Assembly (NCBI GenBank): GCA_022508565.1
Contig: JAFLUY010000001.1
Location: 186,001 to 250,000, forward strand
Direction of reading: 5' to 3'
DNA length: 64,000 nt
From: Erysipelotrichales bacterium
GTDB lineage: Bacteria; Bacillota_I; Bacilli_A; RF39; UBA660
Shown in pieces: positions 36,836 to 46,199 of this stretch. The translations under genes and the position numbers were made by a program. The notes beneath the pieces were generated by a model. It was not told the DNA's origin. It made no database searches and saw only the letters and a program-made list of their open reading frames with translations. How positions within the stretch are numbered: the stretch's first letter is position 1; every line of letters starts with the position of its first letter.

Positions 36836-37846
36836 ATGAGGTATACAGATAAAAATACATATAATTCAATTAACAAAAAAATAAATAGAGACACTAGATG
36901 TGTACCATTTTTTGCAGGAATGCTTACATCAGGATTATATTTACATGTTCCGTTTAGTGAAGTTGTCGGTACAATTGGAATACTTAGTAGTTATTCTTTT
37001 AAAAATTATCATAAAAGTTTAATAAAAAATTGTGATGAATTTGAACAATTAAGAGATTATTATGATTGTATTACAGAACTTATTTCTTCAAGTATTAAAT
37101 CATTAAATTTGGAAAGCGTTACAGAAGTATTTACATATATGTCATATTTATACGAAAATGGTTACTTATCGTATAATAGAAGTAAAGATGGTTTTGTATC
37201 TAATAGAATTCTTAGTAGAGATACAATATTAAAGGAATTAGCTCTAAATAATCACGGCGGTAGTAAAAGTGCAGCATTACTTGTTTCTGATATTATTAAT
37301 TATACAGTAAAAGACACATCTACATCAATCTTAGATGGAGTCTTACATGATGAATATGAAATGGCAGCCAAGATTGAAGAAAGTAATATTGAAGAATATA
37401 TAAATGATTTTATAGAGACATTAAAAAGAAAACAAACTAAGGTATTAACATATAATAGACAAGAACTAATCGAATATTTAATAAGCAATGGAATAATTAA
37501 AGTAAATGATAAAGTAAAAAAGAAAGAAATAGATTACACAATAAGTACTGCTTTACATAATGATCAGCAATATTATTTAGATATTCAAAATAGTCAAATA
37601 TTATATCCCGTAGAAAATAATAGTAATATATTAGTTGGAAATAATATAGCATTCACAATAGCTGGAAATTCATTAAAGAATCAAGAAACTAGTAGGATTG
37701 ATATAAATAAATCCGAAAAAGAGTTAAATAAAGCAAAAGAAATAATTCAAGCAAACGAACAAGCAATAGAAGAATTATATAATTTAATTCAACCGAAACT
37801 AGAAAGCGCTGAAAATACACACGAAAAAATATTAAGAAGCTGTTAA
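36836..37846 (+). CDS. Unknown protein with N-terminal hydrophobic segment
   Basis: 336 residues from the ATG at 36836 (GGAGA eight bases upstream); the ATG at 36821 has no ribosome site and sits on the predicted transcript start. A short hydrophobic stretch near residues 23-55 (FFAGMLTSGLYL ... EVVGTIGILSS) may be membrane-associated. The rest is helical and ends in a coiled-coil-like Glu/Lys region. Family not recognised. Confidence 0.6.
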   Translation: MRYTDKNTYNSINKKINRDTRCVPFFAGMLTSGLYLHVPFSEVVGTIGILSSYSFKNYHKSLIKNCDEFEQLRDYYDCITELISSSIKSLNLESVTEVFTYMSYLYENGYLSYNRSKDGFVSNRILSRDTILKELALNNHGGSKSAALLVSDIINYTVKDTSTSILDGVLHDEYEMAAKIEESNIEEYINDFIETLKRKQTKVLTYNRQELIEYLISNGIIKVNDKVKKKEIDYTISTALHNDQQYYLDIQNSQILYPVENNSNILVGNNIAFTIAGNSLKNQETSRIDINKSEKELNKAKEIIQANEQAIEELYNLIQPKLESAENTHEKILRSC

Positions 37847-37857
37847 TCAGCTTTTTA
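37837..37857 (+). terminator. Terminator overlapping the stop of the preceding gene
   Basis: AAGCTG and CAGCTT pair around the TAA stop in the loop, followed by T residues. Confidence 0.85.
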
Positions 37858-37877
37858 TTTTTTTTATATTCTTTATG

Positions 37878-37886
37878 TGCTATAAT
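37878..37886 (+). promoter_or_regulatory. Extended -10 promoter of the nucleoside phosphorylase gene
   Basis: TGcTATAAT directly downstream of the terminator; predicted start near 37893. Confidence 0.6.
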
Positions 37887-37916
37887 TATAGATAGTAGAA
37901 TAGAGTTGGTGATGAT

Positions 37917-39143
37917 ATGAATATCTTAGATATTATTACAAAAAAGAAAAACGGCAAAACGCTTTCGTACGATGAATTAAAATACGCTTTTAATGCTTAT
38001 TTAAATAAGGATATACCGGATTATCAAATGAGCGCATTACTTATGGCAATTACTATAAACGGTATGACTTTATCTGAGACACTATCACTAACAGATATAT
38101 TTATTCGTAGTGGTGAAGCTTACGATTTAACAAAAACAATGAAATACGTTGTAGACAAACATTCAACTGGTGGAGTAGGAGATTCTACGACTTTAGTAAT
38201 TGGACCTATGTGCGCAGCTCTTGGTCTACATATGGCTAAAATGAGTGGTAGAGGTCTTGGATTAACCGGTGGAACAATTGATAAAGTTGAATCAATTCCA
38301 GGATTTAATATAAATTTAACAGAAGAAGAATTTTATAAACAAGTTGAAGAAATTGGTTTTGCATTATCAAGTCAAACTGCAGATTTGGTACCTTTAGATA
38401 AAGTAATATATGCCCTTAGAGATGTCACAGGAACAACAGAATCAATTCCTTTAATTGCATCATCAATAATGTCAAAAAAGATTGCTGCTGGTGCTAATAA
38501 TATCTTAATTGATATAAAAGTTGGAAGTGGAGCTTTAATCAAAAATGAAAGTGATGCAAGAGTATTAAGTGATTGGCTAATTCAAATTGGTGAAGCTTAT
38601 AAAAGAAAAGTAAAAACAATAATTTCTGATATGAATGCTCCATTATCATACGCAATTGGTAACTCACTAGAGGTATGCGAAGCTATCAATGTACTGCGTG
38701 GTAAAAAATGTCCATTATATAATGCTTGTGTAGAAATAGTAGCAAATCTTTTATCAATGGCCAAAAATATGGATTATGAAGAAGCAGAAATTAGAGCAGA
38801 AGAAACATTAAAAAACGGCTCAGCTTTAAAGAAATTTTATCAATTTGTAACTACTCAAGGTGGTAGATTAAGAGAAGTAAGTGTAGCTGATAAAGTAATT
38901 CAAGTAAAATCTAAAAAAGAAGGCGAAGTCACTAAAATTGATGCATTGGGAGCAGCTAAGCTTGCATCAAAACTAGGAGCATCAAGACTTTCTTTAAATG
39001 ATAACATTGATTATACAGTTGGAATTATACTAAATGTTAAAATTGGTGATAAAGTAAAAATAGGCGACACACTATTAAATATTTACATGAACAAAAAGAT
39101 TGAATTTAACGAAAACGATTTTGAATTTATTGAAGTAGAATAA
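37917..39143 (+). CDS. pdp: Pyrimidine-nucleoside phosphorylase
   Basis: 408 residues, about 25 fewer than typical. Phosphorolysis of uridine/thymidine/deoxyuridine to base and (deoxy)ribose-1-phosphate. The phosphate-binding VDKHSTGGVGDSTTL, the MSGRGLGLTGGTIDKVES signature and DIKVGSGA are intact, and the C-terminal barrel is present but short. Could be DeoA (thymidine-specific) or Pdp; residues by eye do not settle it. Monocistronic. Confidence 0.93.
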   Translation: MNILDIITKKKNGKTLSYDELKYAFNAYLNKDIPDYQMSALLMAITINGMTLSETLSLTDIFIRSGEAYDLTKTMKYVVDKHSTGGVGDSTTLVIGPMCAALGLHMAKMSGRGLGLTGGTIDKVESIPGFNINLTEEEFYKQVEEIGFALSSQTADLVPLDKVIYALRDVTGTTESIPLIASSIMSKKIAAGANNILIDIKVGSGALIKNESDARVLSDWLIQIGEAYKRKVKTIISDMNAPLSYAIGNSLEVCEAINVLRGKKCPLYNACVEIVANLLSMAKNMDYEEAEIRAEETLKNGSALKKFYQFVTTQGGRLREVSVADKVIQVKSKKEGEVTKIDALGAAKLASKLGASRLSLNDNIDYTVGIILNVKIGDKVKIGDTLLNIYMNKKIEFNENDFEFIEVE

Positions 39144-39184
39144 ATTTATATGTTATAATTATACAAGAATAAGAGGTTGGTAAT

Positions 39185-40939
39185 ATGTTTGGAAAGATTA
39201 AATATATTGATGATATTACAGTAGTAGCTGAAATCCATAAAGAAAATATGGTTGTTCCAAATCTAATGAACTTACATGTCGTTTTTGAAACTAAAGATCA
39301 AAAGTTACTCGGAGAAGTAAAAAAAGCTGATGAAGAAACAGTACATATTGATTTAATGGGTCAATTTATTGGTGACAGATTTATTGCAGGTACAATCAAA
39401 AAACCAACACTAGACAGTTCTATTAGAATCATTAATGATGAAGAGTTAGGAATTATTCTAGGAACTAATAAACCAGGAAACTTATATTTAGGAAAATCAG
39501 CGATATATACTGGTAAAGATGTATTTGTCGATATAAATGATATGTTTTCGAACCACTTATCAATATTTGGCAATACTGGATCTGGTAAATCATGTTCAGT
39601 TGCTAGAATCGTGCAAAACATATTCTTAAACAAGAACTTCTTAACTTTTAATGCTAATTTATTTATATTTGATGCTTATGGTGAATATAAGACTGCATTT
39701 AAAGTGTTAAATCAATTTAATCCAAACTACCAATATAAATTTATAACAAGTAATCCAGTAGATGATACTGATGTATTATTAAAAATCCCAGTATTCTTAC
39801 TTACAATTGATGATATTTGTCTATTATTACAGGCAGATAATCACCATCAATATACAATCATTGAAAGAATGCTAAAACTAGCTAAATTGTTTTCAAAAGA
39901 TGATGAAGAAACAAAGAGGTTAAAAAATCATTTAATAGCAAAAGCTATTATGACAGTTTTATTCTCAAATCAAAATGCATCAGCTAAGAAAAATGATATA
40001 TTTACAATTATTTCTGATTGTTCGACTCCTGAATTTAACGTAGATACTGATATTCAAGGAATTGGATATACAAGAAAATTCTCTGAATGCTTCGGAATTG
40101 ATAGAAACGGAGAATTTGGTGAGTCAGTTCTAATCAATGAATATCTACTAAAATTTATTGATGATGAATTAGAACAAAGAATGGAAGTACCAAAAGATGC
40201 TTATTATACTCTTGATGATTTAGAAAAAGCCATGAGTTTCACACTTATTGGTGATGGTTTTTTAAATAACAGGATAATGCAAGATAACGCCGTAATAATG
40301 CAAGTTAGACTTCATAGTATAAATAACTCCGCTAATAGGAAATATTTTGATATTCCAAATTACATAACACTTGAAAATTATATTTCAAGTCTAATAGTAT
40401 TTAATAATAGACGTAGTCAAATAGTTAATATAAATCTTGAAGATGTTGATGATAACCTAGCAAAAACAATGGTTAAGATATTCTCAAAAATGATTTTCGA
40501 TTTTGCAAAGAGTAGAAGAGAAAGAGCAGCAATACCATTCCATTTATTCATAGAAGAAGCACACAGATACGTTGTATCAGACAACGATCACTTCTTATTA
40601 GGATATAATATCTTCGAACGTATCGCTAAAGAAGGTCGTAAGTACGGAGTTATGTTAGACCTAGTTAGTCAAAGACCTGTAGAAATTTCAGAAACAGTTA
40701 TAGCCCAAATGTCTAACTTCTGTATTTTGAAAATGACACACCCAAGAGATCTTGATTATATTAATAAAATGTTACCTAATATTTCTGGTGACATAATTGA
40801 AAAATTAACAAGTTTACAAAGTGGTACTATGGTTGCCTTTGGTAATGCCTTTAAAATACCAGTAATAGTAAAAATGGACATGCCAAATCCTGCACCATAT
40901 TCATCAAATTGTAACGTTGTTGATAGATGGAAAGCATAA
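39185..40939 (+). CDS. HerA-like ATPase (DUF87/HAS-barrel)
   Basis: 584 residues. N-terminal HAS-barrel-like beta domain (about 1-90), Walker A GNTGSGKS at 129-136, Walker B HLFIEEAHRY, and the late segment KEGRKYGVMLDLVSQRP with a sensor-like SQRP, all typical of HerA/FtsK-superfamily DNA-translocating ATPases. HerA often pairs with NurA nuclease or with Sir2 in defence; neither is adjacent, so a housekeeping DNA role is as likely. Promoter TGtTATAAT lies just upstream. Confidence 0.85.
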   Translation: MFGKIKYIDDITVVAEIHKENMVVPNLMNLHVVFETKDQKLLGEVKKADEETVHIDLMGQFIGDRFIAGTIKKPTLDSSIRIINDEELGIILGTNKPGNLYLGKSAIYTGKDVFVDINDMFSNHLSIFGNTGSGKSCSVARIVQNIFLNKNFLTFNANLFIFDAYGEYKTAFKVLNQFNPNYQYKFITSNPVDDTDVLLKIPVFLLTIDDICLLLQADNHHQYTIIERMLKLAKLFSKDDEETKRLKNHLIAKAIMTVLFSNQNASAKKNDIFTIISDCSTPEFNVDTDIQGIGYTRKFSECFGIDRNGEFGESVLINEYLLKFIDDELEQRMEVPKDAYYTLDDLEKAMSFTLIGDGFLNNRIMQDNAVIMQVRLHSINNSANRKYFDIPNYITLENYISSLIVFNNRRSQIVNINLEDVDDNLAKTMVKIFSKMIFDFAKSRRERAAIPFHLFIEEAHRYVVSDNDHFLLGYNIFERIAKEGRKYGVMLDLVSQRPVEISETVIAQMSNFCILKMTHPRDLDYINKMLPNISGDIIEKLTSLQSGTMVAFGNAFKIPVIVKMDMPNPAPYSSNCNVVDRWKA

Positions 40940-40961
40940 AACACCACATATGGTGTTTTTT
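40938..40961 (+). terminator. Terminator after the HerA-like gene
   Basis: AAAACACCA and TGGTGTTTT form a 9-bp stem with loop CATA and a T run. Confidence 0.9.
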
Positions 40962-41004
40962 CTTGTAAAAATATAAGTATTATTAGCAAATTAACAAATA
41001 CCTA

Positions 41005-41034
41005 TTTACAGAATCTTAAAATCTATGTTATAGT
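41005..41034 (+). promoter_or_regulatory. Promoter of 6S RNA
   Basis: TTTACA (41005-41010) and TATAGT (41029-41034) have an 18-base spacer, and TG precedes the -10. The predicted start at 41041 coincides with the first base before the closing stem. Confidence 0.7.
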
Positions 41035-41040
41035 TAAATT

Positions 41041-41207
41041 ACCTAAGAGAGGTTCAAACTATATAACCGACTATTTTGTGATAATTGGGAATCTAATTGG
41101 TCTGTGGTGTTGAAAACCTAGTCTTACTAGGGATCCTAAAACAGATCATGTGATGCCCACCTCGTGCGAGCGGGCTTATATCACGCGAACTTCTCCTAGG
41201 CTTTTTT
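41041..41207 (+). ncRNA. ssrS: 6S RNA
   Basis: About 165 bases with nested stems. Closing stem 41042-41055 with 41187-41200 (13 of 14 pairs), then GTGATA (41078-41083) with TATCAC (41179-41184), GGTCTGT (41099-41105) with ACAGATC (41141-41147), and apical CCTAG/CTAGG (41117-41131). A small hairpin (GCCC..CTCG/CGAG.GGGC) sits on the 3' side of the bubble, as in known 6S RNAs. A T run ends the transcript. In Bacillus 6S-1 RNA (bsrA) lies next to tcdA and rarA, both nearby here. 6S RNA binds the SigA holoenzyme and mimics open promoter DNA. Confidence 0.85.
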
Positions 41208-41260
41208 ATTGCAAGAAAATATAAAAAATGTTAAGATAATCACTAATGAAAGGTGATATT

Positions 41261-42379
41261 ATGAAATTAATAGATATAAATGAATTAAACAAATATACCA
41301 ATAATGTAAGTATACTAAAATTATTATTAAATCTTGATGACGAAGCAGTTAACGATATAATTTCCTTATATAAAAGTTTTGAAGCCTATAATGTAGCTCA
41401 AGATAAAAAGGATGCCATTATAGAAAATTATGTAAAAAATGGTTTATATGAATACAAAATTGAAATAAAGAAAATCCTAACTAAGAATAACTTTTTATCA
41501 TCCGTTGCTTCAATGAGCATCAAACAAATTAAAGAATTCATGAAATATTGTAATGAACCAGAGTTAAGAGAGACTATATTAACTGACGAATCACTTGAAA
41601 ATGGGAAAATCGAAAATAATTTAACAATGTTAAGACGTGAGCTTGAAAAAAAGAAACAAATTGACAAAATTAGAAAGTGTTTAGAAGAAATTGGCATTAA
41701 CCAAAACTATATAGCTAAAATAATTGATGCATTTTCAAATATAAAATATTATGAAATAAGAAATAAGCTTGTTAAACTTTTAACTAATAAGCAATTCTAT
41801 AGTGCTAAATCAGAATTTGATATATTAGTAGTAATTAAATATTTTTCAAACATTGAAAGTGTAGAACACTTAAATTGTACAGTTAAAATAATTAATTTCA
41901 TGAACGAAAGAGATGGATACTTTATTAGTGACTTACTCTATGTAGTTAACGTCATTATGGCTAACAGTAATAAATTAGATTTTTTAGTAAATAAATACGT
42001 ATTTAGAAATAATACTTTAGAAAATATTATCGCTATGATTAATGCTTATCTTGCATATCCTACATTAAAACTACTTATAAACGAAAAAACAGTATCTAGA
42101 ATAACTTGGTTAGAGTTTACTCATTTAACTATAGTAGGTGATTTATTAATAGATGAAAATATGGTTGCAATTAATAAAGAGTTAAATAGACTGCTTGCTA
42201 ATGATAATAAAGATAATTTATATACATCTTTATTAGAATTTATAAATAGAAATGAATATAATCAAACTGTGGCAGCCTATTTAAATGGATGCAATACAAT
42301 AGAAGAATTTATAAATTCGGTAAAAAATACAATTGATAAAGAGAAAAACCTAAGGTTAGGAACAGTAGTAGAGGAATAA
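41261..42379 (+). CDS. Unknown helical protein
   Basis: 372 residues from the ATG at 41261 (ribosome site AAAGGTGAT). No signal peptide or membrane helix; long runs of amphipathic helices rich in Leu, Ile, Asn and Lys suggest an alpha-solenoid. Family not recognised. It is inserted between 6S RNA and tcdA, which are adjacent in Bacillus. Followed by its own terminator. Confidence 0.6.
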   Translation: MKLIDINELNKYTNNVSILKLLLNLDDEAVNDIISLYKSFEAYNVAQDKKDAIIENYVKNGLYEYKIEIKKILTKNNFLSSVASMSIKQIKEFMKYCNEPELRETILTDESLENGKIENNLTMLRRELEKKKQIDKIRKCLEEIGINQNYIAKIIDAFSNIKYYEIRNKLVKLLTNKQFYSAKSEFDILVVIKYFSNIESVEHLNCTVKIINFMNERDGYFISDLLYVVNVIMANSNKLDFLVNKYVFRNNTLENIIAMINAYLAYPTLKLLINEKTVSRITWLEFTHLTIVGDLLIDENMVAINKELNRLLANDNKDNLYTSLLEFINRNEYNQTVAAYLNGCNTIEEFINSVKNTIDKEKNLRLGTVVEE

Positions 42380-42401
42380 GAGCAATAATTGCTCTTTTTT
42401 T
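42378..42401 (+). terminator. Terminator upstream of tcdA
   Basis: AAGAGCAA and TTGCTCTT form an 8-bp stem followed by T residues. The tcdA -10 follows within 20 bases. Confidence 0.88.
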
Positions 42402-42441
42402 GTATGTAATAGTTATGATAAAATATAGCCAGGTGATACCT

Positions 42442-43116
42442 ATGTTTGAAAGATTAATAAAACTAATTGGAGAAGAAAAATTTAAATTAATACAAAGTAA
42501 AAAAATTCTTCTAGTTGGAGTAGGTGGAGTAGGCTCTTACGCTTTAGAAGCTTTAATTAGAAATGGATTTACAAATATAACAGTAGTAGACTATGACATC
42601 ATCGAATTATCGAACTTAAATCGTCAATTAATTACCACAAACAATAATGTTGGTCATTCAAAGGTAATAGAGGCTATTTTTAGAGCAAAAACTATTAATC
42701 CTGATATTTTAATTGATGGAATGGATTCAAGGCTTACAAGCGATAAAATTGATGATGTATTAAAATTGAATTACGATTACATAATAGACGCGTGTGATGA
42801 TATACCTCTAAAGTTTTCACTTATTGAAAAAAGTCTACATTATAATTATAAACTTATAAGTTCAATGGGCACCGCTAAAAAGATTGATCCAACTAAACTA
42901 AGTATTACAACGCTTGATAAGACATTAAACGATCCAATAGCTAAAATATTAAGAAAAAAAGTAAAAGACGCAAAGATAAATAAGAAAATAATGGTTGTTT
43001 CTAGTTCTGAAGTACCACTTGATATAGAAGGGTTAGGTACGGCGAATTTAGTTCCAAGTGTGGCAGGACTTCTATGTGTTTCATTTATATTTAATGACAT
43101 AATAAAAGAGAGATAA
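42442..43116 (+). CDS. tcdA: tRNA threonylcarbamoyladenosine dehydratase
   Basis: 224 residues from the ATG at 42442. AGGTGAT at 42431-42437 and TGaTAAAAT at 42416-42424 fix this start; earlier in-frame starts lie upstream of the predicted transcript. ThiF/E1-like ATP-binding motif LLVGVGGVGSYALEAL, DYDIIELSNLNRQ and DACDD identify TcdA, which cyclises t6A to ct6A at tRNA position 37. Shorter than Bacillus YrvM. Confidence 0.9.
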   Translation: MFERLIKLIGEEKFKLIQSKKILLVGVGGVGSYALEALIRNGFTNITVVDYDIIELSNLNRQLITTNNNVGHSKVIEAIFRAKTINPDILIDGMDSRLTSDKIDDVLKLNYDYIIDACDDIPLKFSLIEKSLHYNYKLISSMGTAKKIDPTKLSITTLDKTLNDPIAKILRKKVKDAKINKKIMVVSSSEVPLDIEGLGTANLVPSVAGLLCVSFIFNDIIKER

Positions 43117-43126
43117 CTCTCTTTTT
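43104..43126. terminator. Bidirectional terminator between tcdA and gpsA
   Basis: AAAAGAGAG (43104-43112) and CTCTCTTTT (43117-43125) form a stem across the tcdA stop region, with T residues on the plus strand and a matching tract on the minus strand. Confidence 0.85.
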
Positions 43127-43137
43127 ATTATAATAGA

Positions 43138-44115
43138 TTATTTTTTAATTTGAAGAAATTGTGATAACTTATTTGGATCATCATTATTCATAACAATCTT
43201 ATAGATTAAATCAATAACAGGCATTTTAATCTTTTTTCTTCTTAAAAGAGTATAAATGCTCTTTAATGTATAATAACCTTCAACTGTTGTATTTTTTAAA
43301 TAATTATTAGCCTCGTCAAATAAGCCTTTACCTAATAAAATACCATAAGAATAATTTCTAGATTTTACACTTGTAGAAGTTAAAAGCAAATCTCCAACTC
43401 CAGCAAAAGAAAGAATAGTTTTTTTGCTTCCACCTAATCCTTTAATAAGTTCCTTAATATCATGCATAGATTCAGTTATTAAAAAGCTTCTAGTTGATTC
43501 GGAATAACCTAAACCATCTAATATACCGGCAGCAACAGCTATTACGTTTTTAATAGATCCACATAATTCAACACCAACTAAATCTCGTGTACTTCTTAAT
43601 TTAATATTAGTATTTTTATATATTTTTAAAGCTATATTCAAAGTTGCATTAGATCTTGTTGCAATTGAAAGACCAATTGGCTCAAGATTTGCAATATCAA
43701 TAGCAAATGATGGACCAGATATAACAGCAAGTTTTCTCGTATTAATAAAATTCAAAAATACTTCATGAATAAAGCGACATGTTTCTTGTTCTATTCCCTT
43801 AGAGCCAATGATAAAATGCATTTTATTATTTATGTAAGGAAGCATATGCTTACAAACACTAGAAACAAATTTTGCTGCACACATAACAAATACAACTTGA
43901 GCATCTTTTAATACTTCTTCATAACTTGTACTGAATTTAATTTTATCATCTAAATGTATATTTCCAAGTTGAGTAAGTTTCTTTCTATTTTTTTCTAAAT
44001 CGTTTTTGGCTTCTTCCGATTCACTCCACATAATAATTTTATTTTTACTATTTTGTGATAGTGAATGTGCCATTGATAACGCATAAACGCCAGAACCTAT
44101 AATAGCTATATTCAT
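43138..44115 (-). CDS. gpsA: NAD(P)H-dependent glycerol-3-phosphate dehydrogenase
   Basis: 325 residues. It makes sn-glycerol-3-phosphate for phospholipids. N-terminal Rossmann motif IAIIGSGVYALSMAH (normally GxGxxGTA, here slightly divergent), IIGSKGIE, SGPSFAIDI, CGSIKNVIAVAAGILDGLGY and AGVGDLLLTSTSVKSRNYSYG follow the family order. Starts in an ATGA overlap with the rarA stop, so translation is coupled. The rarA-gpsA arrangement is unusual. Confidence 0.9.
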   Translation of the reverse strand: MNIAIIGSGVYALSMAHSLSQNSKNKIIMWSESEEAKNDLEKNRKKLTQLGNIHLDDKIKFSTSYEEVLKDAQVVFVMCAAKFVSSVCKHMLPYINNKMHFIIGSKGIEQETCRFIHEVFLNFINTRKLAVISGPSFAIDIANLEPIGLSIATRSNATLNIALKIYKNTNIKLRSTRDLVGVELCGSIKNVIAVAAGILDGLGYSESTRSFLITESMHDIKELIKGLGGSKKTILSFAGVGDLLLTSTSVKSRNYSYGILLGKGLFDEANNYLKNTTVEGYYTLKSIYTLLRRKKIKMPVIDLIYKIVMNNDDPNKLSQFLQIKK

Positions 44116-45308
44116 TCTTCCTTCATCTCCTTATTTATTTTAACCAAATTACTTTCATATTTATTTTCACATGGAACAAAGTAAACTTTATTTTTAATAT
44201 TATCTGGTAAATATTGTTGACTCACCCAATGTTTTTTATAACTATGAGGATATTTATAAAGTGGGGAAGAGGTTTTAATCCAATGTGGAACATCACCAGT
44301 AGACCCATTTTCAATATCTTCCAATACTTTATCTATCGCCATAATGCAAGAATTAGACTTAGGTGATAATGCAAGTTCCGTTACAACTACTGATAAAGGT
44401 ATACGAGCTTCTGGCATACCAAGCATTTCTGATGCTTCAATAGCTGCACGAACTTTCGGCCCCATACCTGGGTTAGCAAGTCCAATATCTTCATAGGCAA
44501 TAACATTCATTCTTCTGTATATAATATCTAAATCACCAATTACAAGTAATCTTCCTAAATAATATAAAGCAGCATCAACATCTGATCCGCGAATACTTTT
44601 TTGAAAAGCACTAATAAGATCATAATGGCCAGATTCATTCATATCACCAGCAAGCACAGGTTTTGAATTAATAGATTTAACAACATCTACGGTTATATGG
44701 CGTTTAGAAGCAGAGTAGTAAGACATTTCTAGTAAATTCAAGGCGTTTCTAAAATCTCCTGAAGAAAGTCTTGCAATTGTCTCTTTAGCATCTTTATCTA
44801 GTTCACATTTAGGTAATGATTTAACTGCATTTTCAAGACCTTTAATAATATCACTAATATCTAAATTGAATAATTCAAATATCTGACATCTACTTCTGAT
44901 TGCTGGATTAATTTTATAATATGGATTTGATGTTGTAAGTCCAATTAATATAATTGTGCCGTTTTCGATATATGGTAGTAGTATATCTTGTTTGTCTTTA
45001 TTCATTCTGTGAATTTCATCTACAATTAATACAAGTTCACCATACATCTTTGATTCTTCAATAACAACATCAAAATCTGCTTTATTATTTACTACAGCAT
45101 TTAAAACTCGAAACTTACATCCTATTTCATTAACCAAGGCATAGGCAATACTAGTTTTACCAATACCTGGATTACCAAACAAAATCATACTAAATAATTT
45201 TTTATTTTTTACTAAATTATATAAGACCTTATCCTTAGCAACTAAATGTTTTTGTCCAACTACATCACTTAGTTTTTGTGGTCTTAATTTATCTGCAAGT
45301 AATTCCAT
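44112..45308 (-). CDS. rarA: Replication-associated recombination protein RarA (MgsA)
   Basis: 398 residues from the ATG at 45308; a GTG four codons upstream lies in the Shine-Dalgarno. AAA+ ATPase with Walker A GNPGIGKT, Walker B LIVDEIHR, sensor LTTSNPYY and the MgsA C-terminal domain (AYEDIGLANP, GMPEARIPLSVVVTELALSPKSN). Acts at stalled replication forks. The promoter (TATAAT complement at 45325-45330) sits right after the upstream terminator. Confidence 0.95.
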   Translation of the reverse strand: MELLADKLRPQKLSDVVGQKHLVAKDKVLYNLVKNKKLFSMILFGNPGIGKTSIAYALVNEIGCKFRVLNAVVNNKADFDVVIEESKMYGELVLIVDEIHRMNKDKQDILLPYIENGTIILIGLTTSNPYYKINPAIRSRCQIFELFNLDISDIIKGLENAVKSLPKCELDKDAKETIARLSSGDFRNALNLLEMSYYSASKRHITVDVVKSINSKPVLAGDMNESGHYDLISAFQKSIRGSDVDAALYYLGRLLVIGDLDIIYRRMNVIAYEDIGLANPGMGPKVRAAIEASEMLGMPEARIPLSVVVTELALSPKSNSCIMAIDKVLEDIENGSTGDVPHWIKTSSPLYKYPHSYKKHWVSQQYLPDNIKNKVYFVPCENKYESNLVKINKEMKEE

Positions 45309-45333
45309 TGTTACCACCATAATAATTATATCA

Positions 45334-45363
45334 CAAAAAATAGATTACTTTAAGTAATCTATT
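45334..45363 (-). terminator. Terminator of the kinase-like gene
   Basis: On the minus strand AATAGATTAC pairs with GTAATCTATT, followed by T residues. The stop codon of the kinase-like gene lies in the stem. Confidence 0.88.
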
Positions 45364-46115
45364 AGGAATGTATTAGGTTTTAATTCCTTAATTGCACTAT
45401 GGTCGCCAAGTATAGCATTTTTTACTATACTTGTTACCTCATTATCAAACATTCCTGAATCTTTATCCAAAACACTTCTTAAATCATCAAGAAAAAATTC
45501 AATATTATAAATGACATCTTTTCTCGTATCCTGGACAGAATTATTTAATAAAATATATGTCCATAAATTAAATGCTAAAACATCAAGCATTTTTACTGAT
45601 CCATCCACAATATACCAATTTTGAAATAATGGAACAAACGAATAAGGAAGAGGTATATCTCCATTAAATAAAATACCATTTACATCAGTTAATCGTACAT
45701 GGCCATTTTTATATAAAATATTTGATAAACGTACATCCGCGTGAACTAAAGAATTATCGCTTAAATAAATAATAATGTCTTTTAATTGATTAAGGATGTT
45801 GATTGTTTCATCAAATGAAACAGAATATTTAAATAAATAACTTTTTAAAGATTCACCACCATTAAACATTTCAAAACCAGAATATACATCATCAATATAT
45901 AATTTACTTATTGGTATAGTTAAAAATTTCTCATCTAAAAGAGCAATATCTTCAACTCTAAATTCTCTTTTATTTTTCGGAGGCATATATTGATCATATA
46001 TTTTATATGCAACATCAGCACCTACGTAAACATCACCATCTCGAGAAGGATAATGTGAAAAACCAGAAGTAACGATATTTCTAAAATCTGTATAACTATA
46101 ATTTTTTACTTGCAT
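45345..46115 (-). CDS. Protein-kinase-like protein
   Basis: 256 residues. Kinase-fold landmarks are present: Lys38 in VAYKIYD (beta-3 lysine), HADVRLSN (His125, Asp127, Asn132) for the catalytic loop, and TDVNG (Asp144) in place of DFG. There is no clear glycine-rich loop and no PASTA or membrane domain. It could phosphorylate a small molecule or protein, or be a pseudokinase. Substrate unknown; single-gene unit with ribosome site GAAGTGAT. Confidence 0.65.
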   Translation of the reverse strand: MQVKNYSYTDFRNIVTSGFSHYPSRDGDVYVGADVAYKIYDQYMPPKNKREFRVEDIALLDEKFLTIPISKLYIDDVYSGFEMFNGGESLKSYLFKYSVSFDETINILNQLKDIIIYLSDNSLVHADVRLSNILYKNGHVRLTDVNGILFNGDIPLPYSFVPLFQNWYIVDGSVKMLDVLAFNLWTYILLNNSVQDTRKDVIYNIEFFLDDLRSVLDKDSGMFDNEVTSIVKNAILGDHSAIKELKPNTFLIDYLK

Positions 46116-46199
46116 AATAAATCACTTCAATTCGGATGTATTATACTAAAGTATGTAATATAAAGCAAATCGTGATATAATTAATTTAAGGTGATAGTC

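Noticed and set aside
39185-40939. HerA-like ATPase as part of an anti-phage system
   Set aside because: No NurA, Sir2 or other defence partner is adjacent; neighbours are a nucleoside phosphorylase and 6S RNA.
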